18,713 nt of DNA, from the NCBI GenBank assembly GCA_964628455.1, contig CAZVPD010000067.1, forward strand, positions 1 to 18,713, read 5' to 3'. A program made the position numbers and the translations under genes. Within the stretch, counting starts at the first letter, position 1, and the number at the start of each line of letters is the position of its first letter. Under the pieces are notes generated by a model, which worked only from the letters and a program-made list of their open reading frames with translations, did not search any database and had not been told where the DNA came from. Positions 7,795-14,937 of the stretch are shown here, one piece after another. This DNA comes from JAQVWU01 sp964628455. Its GTDB lineage: Bacteria; Bacillota; Clostridia; Oscillospirales; CAG-272.

Positions 7795-9045
7795 TTATAA
7801 GACGGGCAGCGTCGAGCCGCCGTACGGCATGACGATGACCGACGCGTCCTCACCGAGTGAAGCGCGAGCTGCCGCAAGGGCCTCTTCGGCGGAGGCGTGC
7901 GGCTCGAGGAAAATGCTCCGGACGAAATCCGGGTCGAGTTCCGAGACCAGCATGACGCGGGCGCGCTGCAGAAGCAGGGCGATGGCCGCCGCCTTATGAC
8001 CCCCGAGCACGAAATTTTCGCGGATGTGCGTGATCATGTCCGCGCTGCGCTCGTGCCCTGTCATCCATTCGGAAAAAACGCTTTCGCCGAGTCCCTCCGT
8101 GCAGGCCGCCGTCCATATGATGACGCCGCCGTCGCGGACGGCGTGCCCGGCGTTGTCGAGCGCCTTCTGCGCCTGATACATATTGATGTCCTTGGGCCGG
8201 CCGCCGGCCGAAACGAGCACGATATCGGCGCGGCGCGGTATTTTAACGGCGTAGAGTTCGTCCAGGAAACGGCAGCCCTCGCAGTGCGCGAGCACGGGAT
8301 GGCCGGCAAAACTGCGCAGGATCTCTTTTTTTTCATCCAGCACGACGTTGACGATAAAATCCGCGGGGCACATCCTCCCCGCCTCCTCGATGTCCTCCCG
8401 GACCGGATTGCCTTCGAGCCTTCCCGCGCAGGCCGCGGGATCGGTCATAAAGCGGTGGTTCGACTGAATGGATGCACGGGCCGCGCATCCCGGCATGACG
8501 GCTTTATACCCGCCGCTGTAACCCGCGAAATAGTGGTACTCTATGTTTCCGAGGCAGATGCGCAGGTCCGCGCGCGCGACCTCGTCGAAAATATCGACGG
8601 GCGTGCCGCGGCTCGTGACGCCCATGCGCAGGCAGCGGGACGGGTCGGAATCGACGCAGCGGATGCGGGCGAACACCCTTTCGCCGGCCAGCTTCTTTTT
8701 TTCTTCGTCCGTATGGACGCGGTGGCTGCCCGTCGCGAAGACCACCGTGATGCACTCGGGTTCGACGCCGGCGGCGCACAGCTCGTCGAGCACGGAGGGC
8801 AGGATCTTATCGGACGGGCAGGGCCGCGTGATGTCGCTTGTGACGATCACGATGTCGGTCTTTCCGCACGCGAGCTCGCTGAGCCTGCGGGTGCCGGCGG
8901 GATTCTCCATGGACCTGCGGACTTCGGCGACGCCCGTCAGGGACGGTCCGACTTCGTTCGGCCTCAGTTCCGCGATGACATGCCTGTCGTCCGTTTCGAA
9001 CGTGATCTTTTCTCTGCCGAAATTCAGTTCATAATTTTTTTTCAC
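7795..9045 (-). CDS. LarA-family nickel-dependent 2-hydroxyacid racemase
   Basis: Lactate-racemase-type enzyme that would use the nickel-pincer nucleotide cofactor. All the residues known from L. plantarum LarA are present with matching spacing: Asp71 and Arg74 in DITRP, His108 in FATGSHR, His171 and Lys181 in YHYFAGYSGGYK (Lys carries the cofactor), and His197 in SNHRF. Length (416 aa) is normal. The start is GTG 9045 with GGGGAG overlapping the stop of the upstream gene. The cofactor genes larB, larC and larE are not in the window. LarA homologues act on several short hydroxyacids, so lactate is only the likeliest substrate. Placement before malic enzyme suggests a lactate/malate/pyruvate unit. 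Confidence 0.85.
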   Translation of the reverse strand: MKKNYELNFGREKITFETDDRHVIAELRPNEVGPSLTGVAEVRRSMENPAGTRRLSELACGKTDIVIVTSDITRPCPSDKILPSVLDELCAAGVEPECITVVFATGSHRVHTDEEKKKLAGERVFARIRCVDSDPSRCLRMGVTSRGTPVDIFDEVARADLRICLGNIEYHYFAGYSGGYKAVMPGCAARASIQSNHRFMTDPAACAGRLEGNPVREDIEEAGRMCPADFIVNVVLDEKKEILRSFAGHPVLAHCEGCRFLDELYAVKIPRRADIVLVSAGGRPKDINMYQAQKALDNAGHAVRDGGVIIWTAACTEGLGESVFSEWMTGHERSADMITHIRENFVLGGHKAAAIALLLQRARVMLVSELDPDFVRSIFLEPHASAEEALAAARASLGEDASVIVMPYGGSTLPVL

Positions 9046-9048
9046 AAT

Positions 9049-9462
9049 TTACTCCCCGGGTATTTTTTCTTTGATCCTGCCGTACAGTTCCGATGTCGCC
9101 TCTTCCGTTTTCAGATTGAATACGGTGACAGACCCGTCGGAGGCGGTTACTTTCACATATTTTCCGGTGTTTTTATAAGCGCAGAGGCTGTATCGTCCGG
9201 CTTCGGCGTTTGTAAAGACACCCGTCCGTATGTGGAAGGTCTCCATGCCGAACGAACGCTTTCCGATATCCCAGCGGTCGAGCAGTTCGACGCCGGCGAT
9301 ATCGCCCGTACCGATCTTTTTCATAAAGAAAGTGCCTTTGACAAGAAGCGTTTCGCCGTCAAATCCGGCGTCCGTTCCCGACAGCAGCATCACGGCTGCG
9401 GCGGCAAGAAGGATCACCGCCGTTATCGCGGCGCGGACGCGGCCGTATTTTGATTCAAGCAT
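9049..9462 (-). CDS. Small membrane-anchored PH-like protein of unknown function
   Basis: 137 residues. A short basic N-terminus is followed by one hydrophobic segment (about 10-29), then a soluble beta-rich part. The text KKIGTGDIAGVELLDRW ... YSLCAYKNTGKYVKVTASDGSVTVFN and a final helix (EEATSELYGRIKEKI) looks like a bacterial PH-type domain, where the terminal helix caps a beta barrel. No enzyme motif. It is the first gene of the operon, 3 bp ahead of larA, with AGGAGGA upstream of ATG 9462. A role in the LarA pathway is not indicated. The PH assignment is a pattern judgement. Confidence 0.6.
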   Translation of the reverse strand: MLESKYGRVRAAITAVILLAAAAVMLLSGTDAGFDGETLLVKGTFFMKKIGTGDIAGVELLDRWDIGKRSFGMETFHIRTGVFTNAEAGRYSLCAYKNTGKYVKVTASDGSVTVFNLKTEEATSELYGRIKEKIPGE

Positions 9463-9491
9463 AATCGTCCTCCTTTTTCCGCACCCGTTCT

Positions 9492-9520
9492 ATTTTACGC
9501 CGAACAGGCCCGCCTGTCAA
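9492..9520 (-). promoter_or_regulatory. Sigma-A promoter of the PH-larA-malic enzyme operon
   Basis: On the minus strand TTGACA (9520-9515), a 17-bp spacer and TAAAAT (9497-9492), about 30 bp before the first start codon. It has a consensus -35 and a five-of-six -10. Confidence 0.85.
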
Positions 9521-9556
9521 TAGTCCGCGGGGAAATCCTCAAAAACGGGAAATAGC

Positions 9557-9585
9557 TTTACAATCCGCCCGCGCCGTGCTATAAT
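9557..9585 (+). promoter_or_regulatory. Sigma-A promoter of the ADP-ribosylglycohydrolase gene
   Basis: TTTACA (9557-9562), a 17-bp spacer and TATAAT (9580-9585), about 50 bp before ATG 9634. It is divergent from the larA promoter; the two -35 boxes are about 36 bp apart. Confidence 0.87.
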
Positions 9586-9633
9586 GGGCGCAGGATAAAT
9601 AAAAATCAAACAAGTCAGATACGGAGGTTTATC

Positions 9634-10998
9634 ATGGCCGGATGGACAAATAAAAAGAACCTGATCCTGGAAGAGATCAAACAGCGCGGGGAGGAAGGCT
9701 GCGACATTTCGGGCTTCTATGACCGCCATGCCGCCTGCGGAGGCGACGACGCGCTGCTGGACGCGCTTTACGCCGACCTGTGCGCGCTCCCGATAAAACC
9801 CGATTTCCCGTTTGACGAACCGAACGGAGCCGCCGAAATCGCCGCTTTGGGCGACGGTTCTGTCTATAAGGCGACGGAGGAGATCGGCAGGGACAAATTC
9901 CGCGGGGCGTGGCTCGGACGCAGCGCCGGCTGCGCGCTCGGGAAACCGCTTGAGACCGGCCATTTTATGGGGGGAAGCGGCGGCAGGCAGGGCTGGGAGA
10001 ACGTGAAGCTGTGGTTTACCGAAAACGGCGAATGGCCGATAGCTTATTACACATCCGGCGACTCCCCCGCAAAGCGTAAATACGGCCTCGAGGTGGGCTG
10101 CCCCGATTCGACGCGCGAAAAGATCGCCTTTATGGAAACGGACGACGACATCCGCTATACGGTCCTCGGCCTGATCGCGCTCGAGTGGTTCGGCGAGCAT
10201 TTCAAACCGTTCGATATCGGCAACCTGTGGTTCAATAAGCTGCCCTATAACTTCGTCTGCACCGCCGAACGCCAGGCGTATATCAATTTTGCCGTCTCGG
10301 CGGACATCGCCGACCCCGCGGAGAGGCTGAAGTTCACGCGCGAGTTCCTCAATCCCTACCGTGAATGGATCGGCGCCCAGATCCGCGTCGACGCATACGG
10401 CTATGCCGGAGCGGGCGACCCGGCGCGCGCCGCCGCGATGGCCTATAACGACGCCGCCTTCTCCCACGTCAAAAACGGCATATACGGGGCCATGTTCATC
10501 GCGGCCGTCATCGCCGCCGCCTTCGGCGAAGCCGAAAAGAACCGCGCCGGCCTGCTCCGCTGCATCCGCGCGGGCCTTTCGGTCATTCCGAAGACCTCGA
10601 GGCTGTATGCCGACATCCGCCGGACCATCGAAATCTGCGGTGAGATCTCCGACACCGACAAGCTGATGGAAGAGCTCTGGAAGGAATTCGGACACTACCA
10701 CCCCGTTCATACCAACAACAACGCGGCGCTCTGCGCGGCAGCGCTGCTCCATTCGGACGGCGATTTCGAAAAGGCGATCACCACCGCCGTGTACGGCGGC
10801 TGGGACACCGACTGCAACGGCGCGACCGTCGGCTCGGTCATGGGCGCGTTCCTCGGCGCAGCCGCCCTGCCCGAAAAGTGGATCAGACCGTTAAACGACA
10901 CCCTCTATTCAGCCGTCGTGGACTTCCATCCCATAAAAATCAGCGAATGCGCCGACCGCATGTATGCGGTCTATAAGAAATTCAAAGCTCAGGCCTGA
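9634..10998 (+). CDS. ADP-ribosylglycohydrolase family protein
   Basis: 454 residues. Residues 85 to the end form an ARH/DraG-type all-helical hydrolase fold: FRGAWLGRSAGCALGKPLE (89-107), METDDDIRYTVLGL (Asp170-172, a variant of the usual TDDT), GNxG-like Ala-rich helices around 257-300, and GGWDTDCNGATVGSVMGAFLG with Asp391 and Asp393 as metal ligands. The first 84 residues are an extra helical segment not needed by the family. Members remove ADP-ribose from proteins or small molecules, or hydrolyse other N-glycosides, so the substrate is unknown. ATG 9634 has GGAGG upstream. It is monocistronic, with its own promoter and terminator. No ADP-ribosyltransferase is nearby. Confidence 0.85.
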   Translation: MAGWTNKKNLILEEIKQRGEEGCDISGFYDRHAACGGDDALLDALYADLCALPIKPDFPFDEPNGAAEIAALGDGSVYKATEEIGRDKFRGAWLGRSAGCALGKPLETGHFMGGSGGRQGWENVKLWFTENGEWPIAYYTSGDSPAKRKYGLEVGCPDSTREKIAFMETDDDIRYTVLGLIALEWFGEHFKPFDIGNLWFNKLPYNFVCTAERQAYINFAVSADIADPAERLKFTREFLNPYREWIGAQIRVDAYGYAGAGDPARAAAMAYNDAAFSHVKNGIYGAMFIAAVIAAAFGEAEKNRAGLLRCIRAGLSVIPKTSRLYADIRRTIEICGEISDTDKLMEELWKEFGHYHPVHTNNNAALCAAALLHSDGDFEKAITTAVYGGWDTDCNGATVGSVMGAFLGAAALPEKWIRPLNDTLYSAVVDFHPIKISECADRMYAVYKKFKAQA

Positions 10999-11008
10999 TC
11001 TTCAAAGC

Positions 11009-11049
11009 AAAAGGCAGCTGACCGGAACTCCGGCGGCTGCCCTTTTTTT
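11009..11049 (+). terminator. Terminator after the ADP-ribosylglycohydrolase gene
   Basis: AAAAGGCAGC at 11009-11018 pairs with GGCTGCC (11035-11041), followed by a seven-T run; an inner CCGG pair lies in the loop. The reverse strand also ends in TTTTGC, so it may serve the lipoprotein gene from the other side. It is closely related to the hairpin at 16215-16251. Confidence 0.88.
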
Positions 11050-11154
11050 GCGCGGGCGCGCCCGGCAGGCATGGACGCGCTTTGTTCTTTTGCGGCTTTC
11101 ATGCAGGAACTACGGAAGAAACCGCCTGGCTTCCGCACCGTGCCTGTGCCGTTT

Positions 11155-12081
11155 TTAATCCGCGGCAGCCGGTTTCTTTACGGTCCCAGCCTTACCGTCG
11201 ATTTGATAAACAACATCTTCATACGAATCCACATAGATCATGCTGCCGCCGTCGAATAAAGACGGGTATTTCCTTATGCTGCCGCCGGAAAGGTTCAGCA
11301 CGTGCAGATCGGTTCCGTTTCTGTAATACAAGCATCCGTGCGCCGCCGCGATGATCTCGTCTCCCCCAGCCAAAAGGACGTTTCCGCTGCCGGAAATCAG
11401 ATCCATAGCATAAATACCGCCGGATACCGCATAATATAAATGATCCTTATACATATAAAGACTGCGGTTAAATGCAATAAGGCTGTCATATACGGCAAAT
11501 GACCCGAGGTCTCTGCCGTTCAGACTTAAAATATGGTACACGGGAACGTGGCCCGACCCGTCCTTTTTTCCTTCGGATGTTCGCATCCTGTATACGGTGT
11601 TTTCATCTTCGGAAAGAACGGGGAAGCCGTTTGTCTTTTCCGGTATTTCCGACAGGATTCCGCTCTTCCTGTCATAGAGATAAATGTTTCCGGTTATATA
11701 GGTGCCGTCGATATAAATAAAATCGTCCGTCACCATAAAACCGTCGGCGGGATGATCGAACGACAGCAGCTCCCCGGTTTCATCATAAATAAAATATTTC
11801 AGGTCTTTCCGGGCAATATAATACAGATTCTCCCGAAAGGCGTAAACGCCGTTTGCCCTGAGACCGCTGCCGGTGACAGAGAGGTCCTTTTTATTTATAT
11901 TATAAAGGATCCCGTCCCATATAAAACAGATGTTTTCAGCGGTGTCGGCGATATTCCCCGATGACGTGACGGCTTTGTCCCTTTCGGGGACGTCCCCGCC
12001 GCATGAGCAAAGCAGTAAAAGACATAATAATACTGCCGTACATACGGTTATCCTGCCGCAACCATTCAGATCGTATTTCAC
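11155..12081 (-). CDS. Lipoprotein with beta-propeller-like repeats, unknown function
   Basis: 308 residues. The N-terminal signal (about 10-26, LLLLCSC) ends in a lipobox with Cys27, so it is probably anchored outside the membrane. After a short Ser/Asp linker come repeated short beta units rich in Tyr and Gly (for example GILYNINKKDL, NLYYIARKDLKYFIYD, FIYIDGTYI, HLYYAVSGGIYAMDL, CLYYRNGTDLHVLNL). This is the pattern of DUF5050/WD-like sensor or binding propellers. No catalytic motif. The start is GTG 12081, with AAAGGAGA about 12 bp upstream. It lies 38 bp downstream of the phage-type repressor on the same strand with no terminator between, so it may share the repressor's promoter. Less GC-rich than the core genes. 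Confidence 0.65.
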   Translation of the reverse strand: MKYDLNGCGRITVCTAVLLCLLLLCSCGGDVPERDKAVTSSGNIADTAENICFIWDGILYNINKKDLSVTGSGLRANGVYAFRENLYYIARKDLKYFIYDETGELLSFDHPADGFMVTDDFIYIDGTYITGNIYLYDRKSGILSEIPEKTNGFPVLSEDENTVYRMRTSEGKKDGSGHVPVYHILSLNGRDLGSFAVYDSLIAFNRSLYMYKDHLYYAVSGGIYAMDLISGSGNVLLAGGDEIIAAAHGCLYYRNGTDLHVLNLSGGSIRKYPSLFDGGSMIYVDSYEDVVYQIDGKAGTVKKPAAAD

Positions 12082-12119
12082 AAGTACAGAATTTCTCCTT
12101 TCGTCCGCAAAAAACCGCC

Positions 12120-12728
12120 TCAGCCGAATTTTCTTCTGAGCTCGACGACTTTTCCGTAAACGGAAACCGGAAGGGAGACGATGTCTTTTTTCGAAAAAAC
12201 CATCGGTTCGTAGTCCGGATTGTTCGACATGAGCACGATGCCGTCCTTATGCCTGATCAGCTTTTTAACGGACGCTTCTTCCCCGCCGATGAGGACGACC
12301 GCGACCTGCCCGGAGTCGACGTCCGGCTGGACCCGCACGATGACGATATCGCCGTCCATGATGTTCGGCTCCATGCTGTCCCCGCTGACCCGGATCGCCG
12401 TGTAGTCGCCGCCGCTGACGTCATCTTTGAAAACACCGACATAGCCCGTAATGTCGTCCTCCGTGAAGATCGGGGCTCCGGCGGCGGCCTTTCCGTATAC
12501 GGGCAGCCGGATGAGCACCCGTCCGGAGGGGTTTTTTTTATCCTCCCTCTCAAGCAGATAATCGACGGAAACACCGTAAAACTCCGCCAGCCTGCACAGC
12601 GTTTCATGGTCGGGCCTTCTCGCCCCGGTCTCGTAATTCGTGTAGGCGGGCCGCGTGATCCCGAGCAGACCTGCCACAGCCGACTGCGTGATGTTCCGGG
12701 ATTTCCGCAATTCCGTCAGACGCTTCAT
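12120..12728 (-). CDS. XRE-family phage repressor with S24 peptidase domain
   Basis: 202 residues. A Cro/CI-type helix-turn-helix occupies about 4-58 (SAVAGLLGITRPAYTNYETGARRPD). The C-terminus is a LexA/CI-like S24 self-cleavage domain: probable cleavage site Ala83-Gly84 (KAAAGAPI), nucleophile Ser118 in SGDSMEP, and general base Lys155 in ASVKKL. This predicts dimeric binding to operators and RecA-stimulated self-cleavage after DNA damage. All key residues are intact. ATG 12728 has GAGGTGA upstream and a consensus promoter. It faces away from the phage early genes, the usual position of a lysogeny repressor. Confidence 0.92.
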   Translation of the reverse strand: MKRLTELRKSRNITQSAVAGLLGITRPAYTNYETGARRPDHETLCRLAEFYGVSVDYLLEREDKKNPSGRVLIRLPVYGKAAAGAPIFTEDDITGYVGVFKDDVSGGDYTAIRVSGDSMEPNIMDGDIVIVRVQPDVDSGQVAVVLIGGEEASVKKLIRHKDGIVLMSNNPDYEPMVFSKKDIVSLPVSVYGKVVELRRKFG

Positions 12729-12747
12729 ATCATTTCACCTCGGAACT

Positions 12748-12776
12748 ATTATAAGGTATCATTTCGTTACTGTCAA
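12748..12776 (-). promoter_or_regulatory. Promoter of the repressor gene (PRM-like)
   Basis: Perfect consensus on the minus strand: TTGACA (12776-12771), a 17-bp spacer, TATAAT (12753-12748). Operator-like site 1 lies wholly inside its spacer, which predicts autorepression. Confidence 0.9.
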
Positions 12777-12830
12777 GCGGTTGTGTCAATTCGTTACAAA
12801 TTTTTAAAATTATTTTTGATACCTATTGAC
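12758..12830. promoter_or_regulatory. Three operator-like sites between the divergent phage promoters
   Basis: Related 13-mers: ATCATTTCGTTAC (12758-12770), GTCAATTCGTTAC (12785-12797), and on the other strand GTCAATAGGTATC (12830-12818). The first two match at 11 of 13 positions. Site 1 is inside the repressor promoter and site 3 covers the -35 of the rightward promoter. Site 2 lies between them. They are the natural targets for the adjacent repressor, but binding is inferred. Confidence 0.6.
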
Positions 12831-12854
12831 TTTATCACTTTTAAGCAGTATAAT
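12826..12854 (+). promoter_or_regulatory. Rightward phage early promoter (PR-like)
   Basis: TTGACT (12826-12831), a 17-bp spacer and TATAAT (12849-12854). It drives toward the replication genes. Its -35 overlaps operator-like site 3. Confidence 0.88.
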
Positions 12855-13073
12855 AGGGTTATAAAGATACTTTTTAAAGCTTTTATCGCCGAAGACCGGA
12901 AAGACGCGGCCTTTAATGTGCCTTATCGTAACCATCGCGTATCGCAGCCGATTTCCGGGTATCCGGAGAGGTCACGATACGTCACGCTTACGGGCCGCTG
13001 CGGGAGCCGGTCAAAAAACGGCGGACCGGACTCCGGCCGCGCCGGGACAAACAGGACGGGAAAGGATGAAAAT
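12855..13073 (+). other. Long leader between early promoter and first early gene
   Basis: About 220 bp with no gene that I can support. A cro-like gene, expected here in an intact phage, is absent. A 58-codon ORF starting ATG 12916 has no ribosome site and an Arg-rich, low-information product, so it is not called. The stretch may be the scar of a deleted early gene. Confidence 0.5.
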
Positions 13074-13784
13074 ATGGACAGGAACAGCATGATCTTTTAC
13101 AGGAGCTTTTACGAGAGCGGCATGCTGCTGAAACACAGGGACCGGATGCTGCTGTTTGAAGCGATCCTCGGATATCAGTTCGGGGGGGCGGATATCCCTC
13201 TGACCGACACGGCGAGGGCAGCCTGGGTGCTGATCAGGCCGGTCCTCGAGGGCAACAACCGGCGCTACGAGAACGGCAGAAAGGGCGGGGACTCCGGAGC
13301 GAAAGGAGGACGTCCGAAGCAGAAAAACCCCTCAGGGGATGAACCGCCCGACGCGGAGGATAACCCCACAGGGGTTACCGGCACGGAAAGCGCGGAAACC
13401 CCTTATAAGGATAAGGAAGAGGATAAAGAAGAGGAAGAGGATAAGGAAGAGGAAGAGGAGGAGGATAGGAAGGCGGACGAAAAAATCCCCCCCGCCCGGC
13501 GCAAAAAATACGGCGCCTATCGGAACGTGAACCTGACGGACGGGGACTGCGGCAAACTGAAGTCCGAATTCCCTTCCGACTGGGAGGAACGCGTCGAACG
13601 GCTGTCCGAATATCTGGCGGTCAAAGGCGACCGTTACAAAAACCATCTTGCCGTCATCCGGTCGTGGGCAAGAAGGGACAGGGCGGACAGCAACGCCGCT
13701 TCGCCGCCGAAGGAGACCGCTCCGCAAACGGGCAATCCGTTTTTACGGATGCTGAAGGAGGAACCGGACAATGACCAGAACTGA
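13074..13784 (+). CDS. Phage replication protein, DUF6291-type (replisome organiser)
   Basis: 236 residues. The N-terminal part (1-80: MIFYRSFYESGMLL ... LLFEAILGYQFGG ... NRRYENGRKGG) is the DUF6291 pattern of clostridial phages and plasmids. A Lys/Glu/Asp tract follows at about 112-130. The C-terminal part (YRNVNLTDGDCGKLKSEFP ... VERLSEYLAVKGDRYKNHLAVIRSWARRD) is a common tail of phage replication initiators. It probably binds the origin and recruits the helicase loader next door. ATG 13074 is chosen for AAAGGA upstream; the open frame extends to 12003 only as a shadow of the repressor. It overlaps the next gene by 14 bp. Confidence 0.8.
   Translation: MDRNSMIFYRSFYESGMLLKHRDRMLLFEAILGYQFGGADIPLTDTARAAWVLIRPVLEGNNRRYENGRKGGDSGAKGGRPKQKNPSGDEPPDAEDNPTGVTGTESAETPYKDKEEDKEEEEDKEEEEEEDRKADEKIPPARRKKYGAYRNVNLTDGDCGKLKSEFPSDWEERVERLSEYLAVKGDRYKNHLAVIRSWARRDRADSNAASPPKETAPQTGNPFLRMLKEEPDNDQN
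13326..13374. repeat. Two palindromic iteron-like sites inside the replication gene
   Basis: AACCCCTCAGGGG (13326-13338) and AACCCCACAGGGG (13362-13374) differ at one base and are 36 bp apart, so both encode Asn-Pro-(Ser/Thr)-Gly in frame. Each is a CCCC/GGGG dyad; the second extends to TAACCCC/GGGGTTA (13361-13377). Location inside an initiator gene suggests an origin-type binding array. Confidence 0.55.
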
Positions 13785-14475
13785 GACGATACAGATCATG
13801 GCGATCCTGAAAGCCGCCTATCCGGCTTTTTACGCCAGAATGCCGCAGGAGGAACTGAACGGAGCGATCTCGGTCTGGCAGGACGCGTTTTCCGACATCC
13901 CCTCCGCTCTGGCGGCAGCCGCCGTAAAATCCCTGATCAGAACGCACTCCGGCTACCCTCCCGATATCGCGTCGGTCCACGCCGAGATCAGAAACATCAC
14001 GGACGCCGCCTCCGGCGAACCCACCGACGAGGAGCTTTGGCAGATCTACAAGCGAGCCGTCCAGAACAGCGGTTACTGCGAGAACGAGACGTTCGACAAG
14101 CTGCCGCCGATCTTGAGGCAGTACTGCGGGTCTGCGCGGACGCTGTACGAACACGCGATGATGTCCCTTGACGTGTTCAATTCGGTCCTTCACGGGCAGT
14201 TTCTCAAGCAGCTTCCGGTCATGCGGCAGCGGCAGGAATACCGCGACAGCCTGCCCGAAGGGATGCGGCAGCTGGTCGAAGGGCTGACACGGCAAAAGGC
14301 GCTGCCGCCCGCGGAGAAGAAACCGACGCCGCAGGAGCTGAACAGCAAGCGAAATGAGATCGTCTCTCAGCTGACAGCTCCGCCGCCGAAGTCCGAATAC
14401 GTGCCGCCGACCCCCGAGGAAAAGGAAAGGCGCAGACAGGAGCTGCTGAAAAGGCTGGAAGGAGAAGCAATATGA
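13771..14475 (+). CDS. G39P-like phage helicase loader/inhibitor
   Basis: 234 residues. The first 75 or so (TETIQIMAILKAAYPAFYARMPQEE ... AISVWQDAFSDIP ... AVKSLIRTHSGYPPDIASVHAEI) match the pattern of SPP1 G39P, which holds the replicative helicase and delivers it to the initiator. The C-terminal half is helical, with a Gln/Glu/Arg-rich end. AAGGAGG precedes ATG 13771, which lies within the end of the replication gene, so the two are translationally coupled. The helicase that should follow is missing, so the system is probably not functional on its own. The stop overlaps an ATG (ATGA at 14472-14475) opening a six-codon remnant. Confidence 0.78.
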   Translation: MTRTETIQIMAILKAAYPAFYARMPQEELNGAISVWQDAFSDIPSALAAAAVKSLIRTHSGYPPDIASVHAEIRNITDAASGEPTDEELWQIYKRAVQNSGYCENETFDKLPPILRQYCGSARTLYEHAMMSLDVFNSVLHGQFLKQLPVMRQRQEYRDSLPEGMRQLVEGLTRQKALPPAEKKPTPQELNSKRNEIVSQLTAPPPKSEYVPPTPEEKERRRQELLKRLEGEAI

Positions 14476-14682
14476 AAATAAACAGCAGCTGAACAGCGGA
14501 ATCACGTTGTATAGAAAAAGATCACGGCACCGGCGCAGAGGGGTATGAACGGACGGTCCCGAAACCGCACATCCCGCCGTTTGAGTGAATGCCGTTTAAT
14601 AAGACGGTCCCCGGAAGCGGATGACGGCACGGTCAATGCGATGTTTGCGTTTAACAAACCGACAATACAGGAGGAGATAAAA
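14476..14682 (+). other. Degenerate stretch where a downstream phage gene is expected
   Basis: 207 bp with no supported gene. A start at 14472 overlaps the previous stop but meets TGA after six codons, and its frame then stays open for about 30 codons before the next stop. Another frame is open from 14545 into the next gene without a ribosome site. This looks like debris of a deleted gene, perhaps the helicase, but the residues are too few to identify. Confidence 0.45.
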
Positions 14683-14919
14683 ATGCCGAATAAAGATCAC
14701 GACAGGGAATGGGTAAAGGTTTACGATTTACCTGCCGGTATGACGCTGTACCGTGTCGTCAATGCAGGCGGCTGCGCATGGTCGGCCATTGAAGACAGGG
14801 ACGGATGCGAAATCTACTGCTGCGAAAGGAAACACGAGAAAAGCATGATCAAGGACGCCGTAAACTTCGCCGAATGGCAGGCGCGGAAGAATCGCTCGAA
14901 AGATCAGGAACAAGCGTAA
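14683..14919 (+). CDS. Small phage-region protein of unknown function
   Basis: 78 residues. The start ATG 14683 is set by a strong AGGAGGAGATAAAA site; the open frame upstream has none. The sequence is compact and mixed in charge, with the cysteine-containing segment GCAWSAIEDRDGCEIYCCE in the middle and a Lys/Arg/Glu-rich end. I do not recognise a family. It lies just ahead of the broken VRR-NUC gene, a place where intact phages carry small accessory proteins. Confidence 0.6.
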   Translation: MPNKDHDREWVKVYDLPAGMTLYRVVNAGGCAWSAIEDRDGCEIYCCERKHEKSMIKDAVNFAEWQARKNRSKDQEQA

Positions 14920-14937
14920 CAGACAGGAGGACAGGCC

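Noticed and set aside
6371..7999. 542-codon plus-strand open frame
   Set aside because: Antisense shadow of the malic enzyme gene, whose motifs are on the minus strand.
7897..9453. 518-codon plus-strand open frame
   Set aside because: Antisense shadow of larA and the PH-like gene, which carry all recognisable motifs.
12003..13073. Very long plus-strand open frame running into the replication gene
   Set aside because: It is antisense to the repressor and crosses both promoters. The real start with a ribosome site is at 13074.
12916..13090. 58-codon ORF in the early leader as a cro gene
   Set aside because: No ribosome site, no helix-turn-helix, and it overlaps the supported start of the replication gene.
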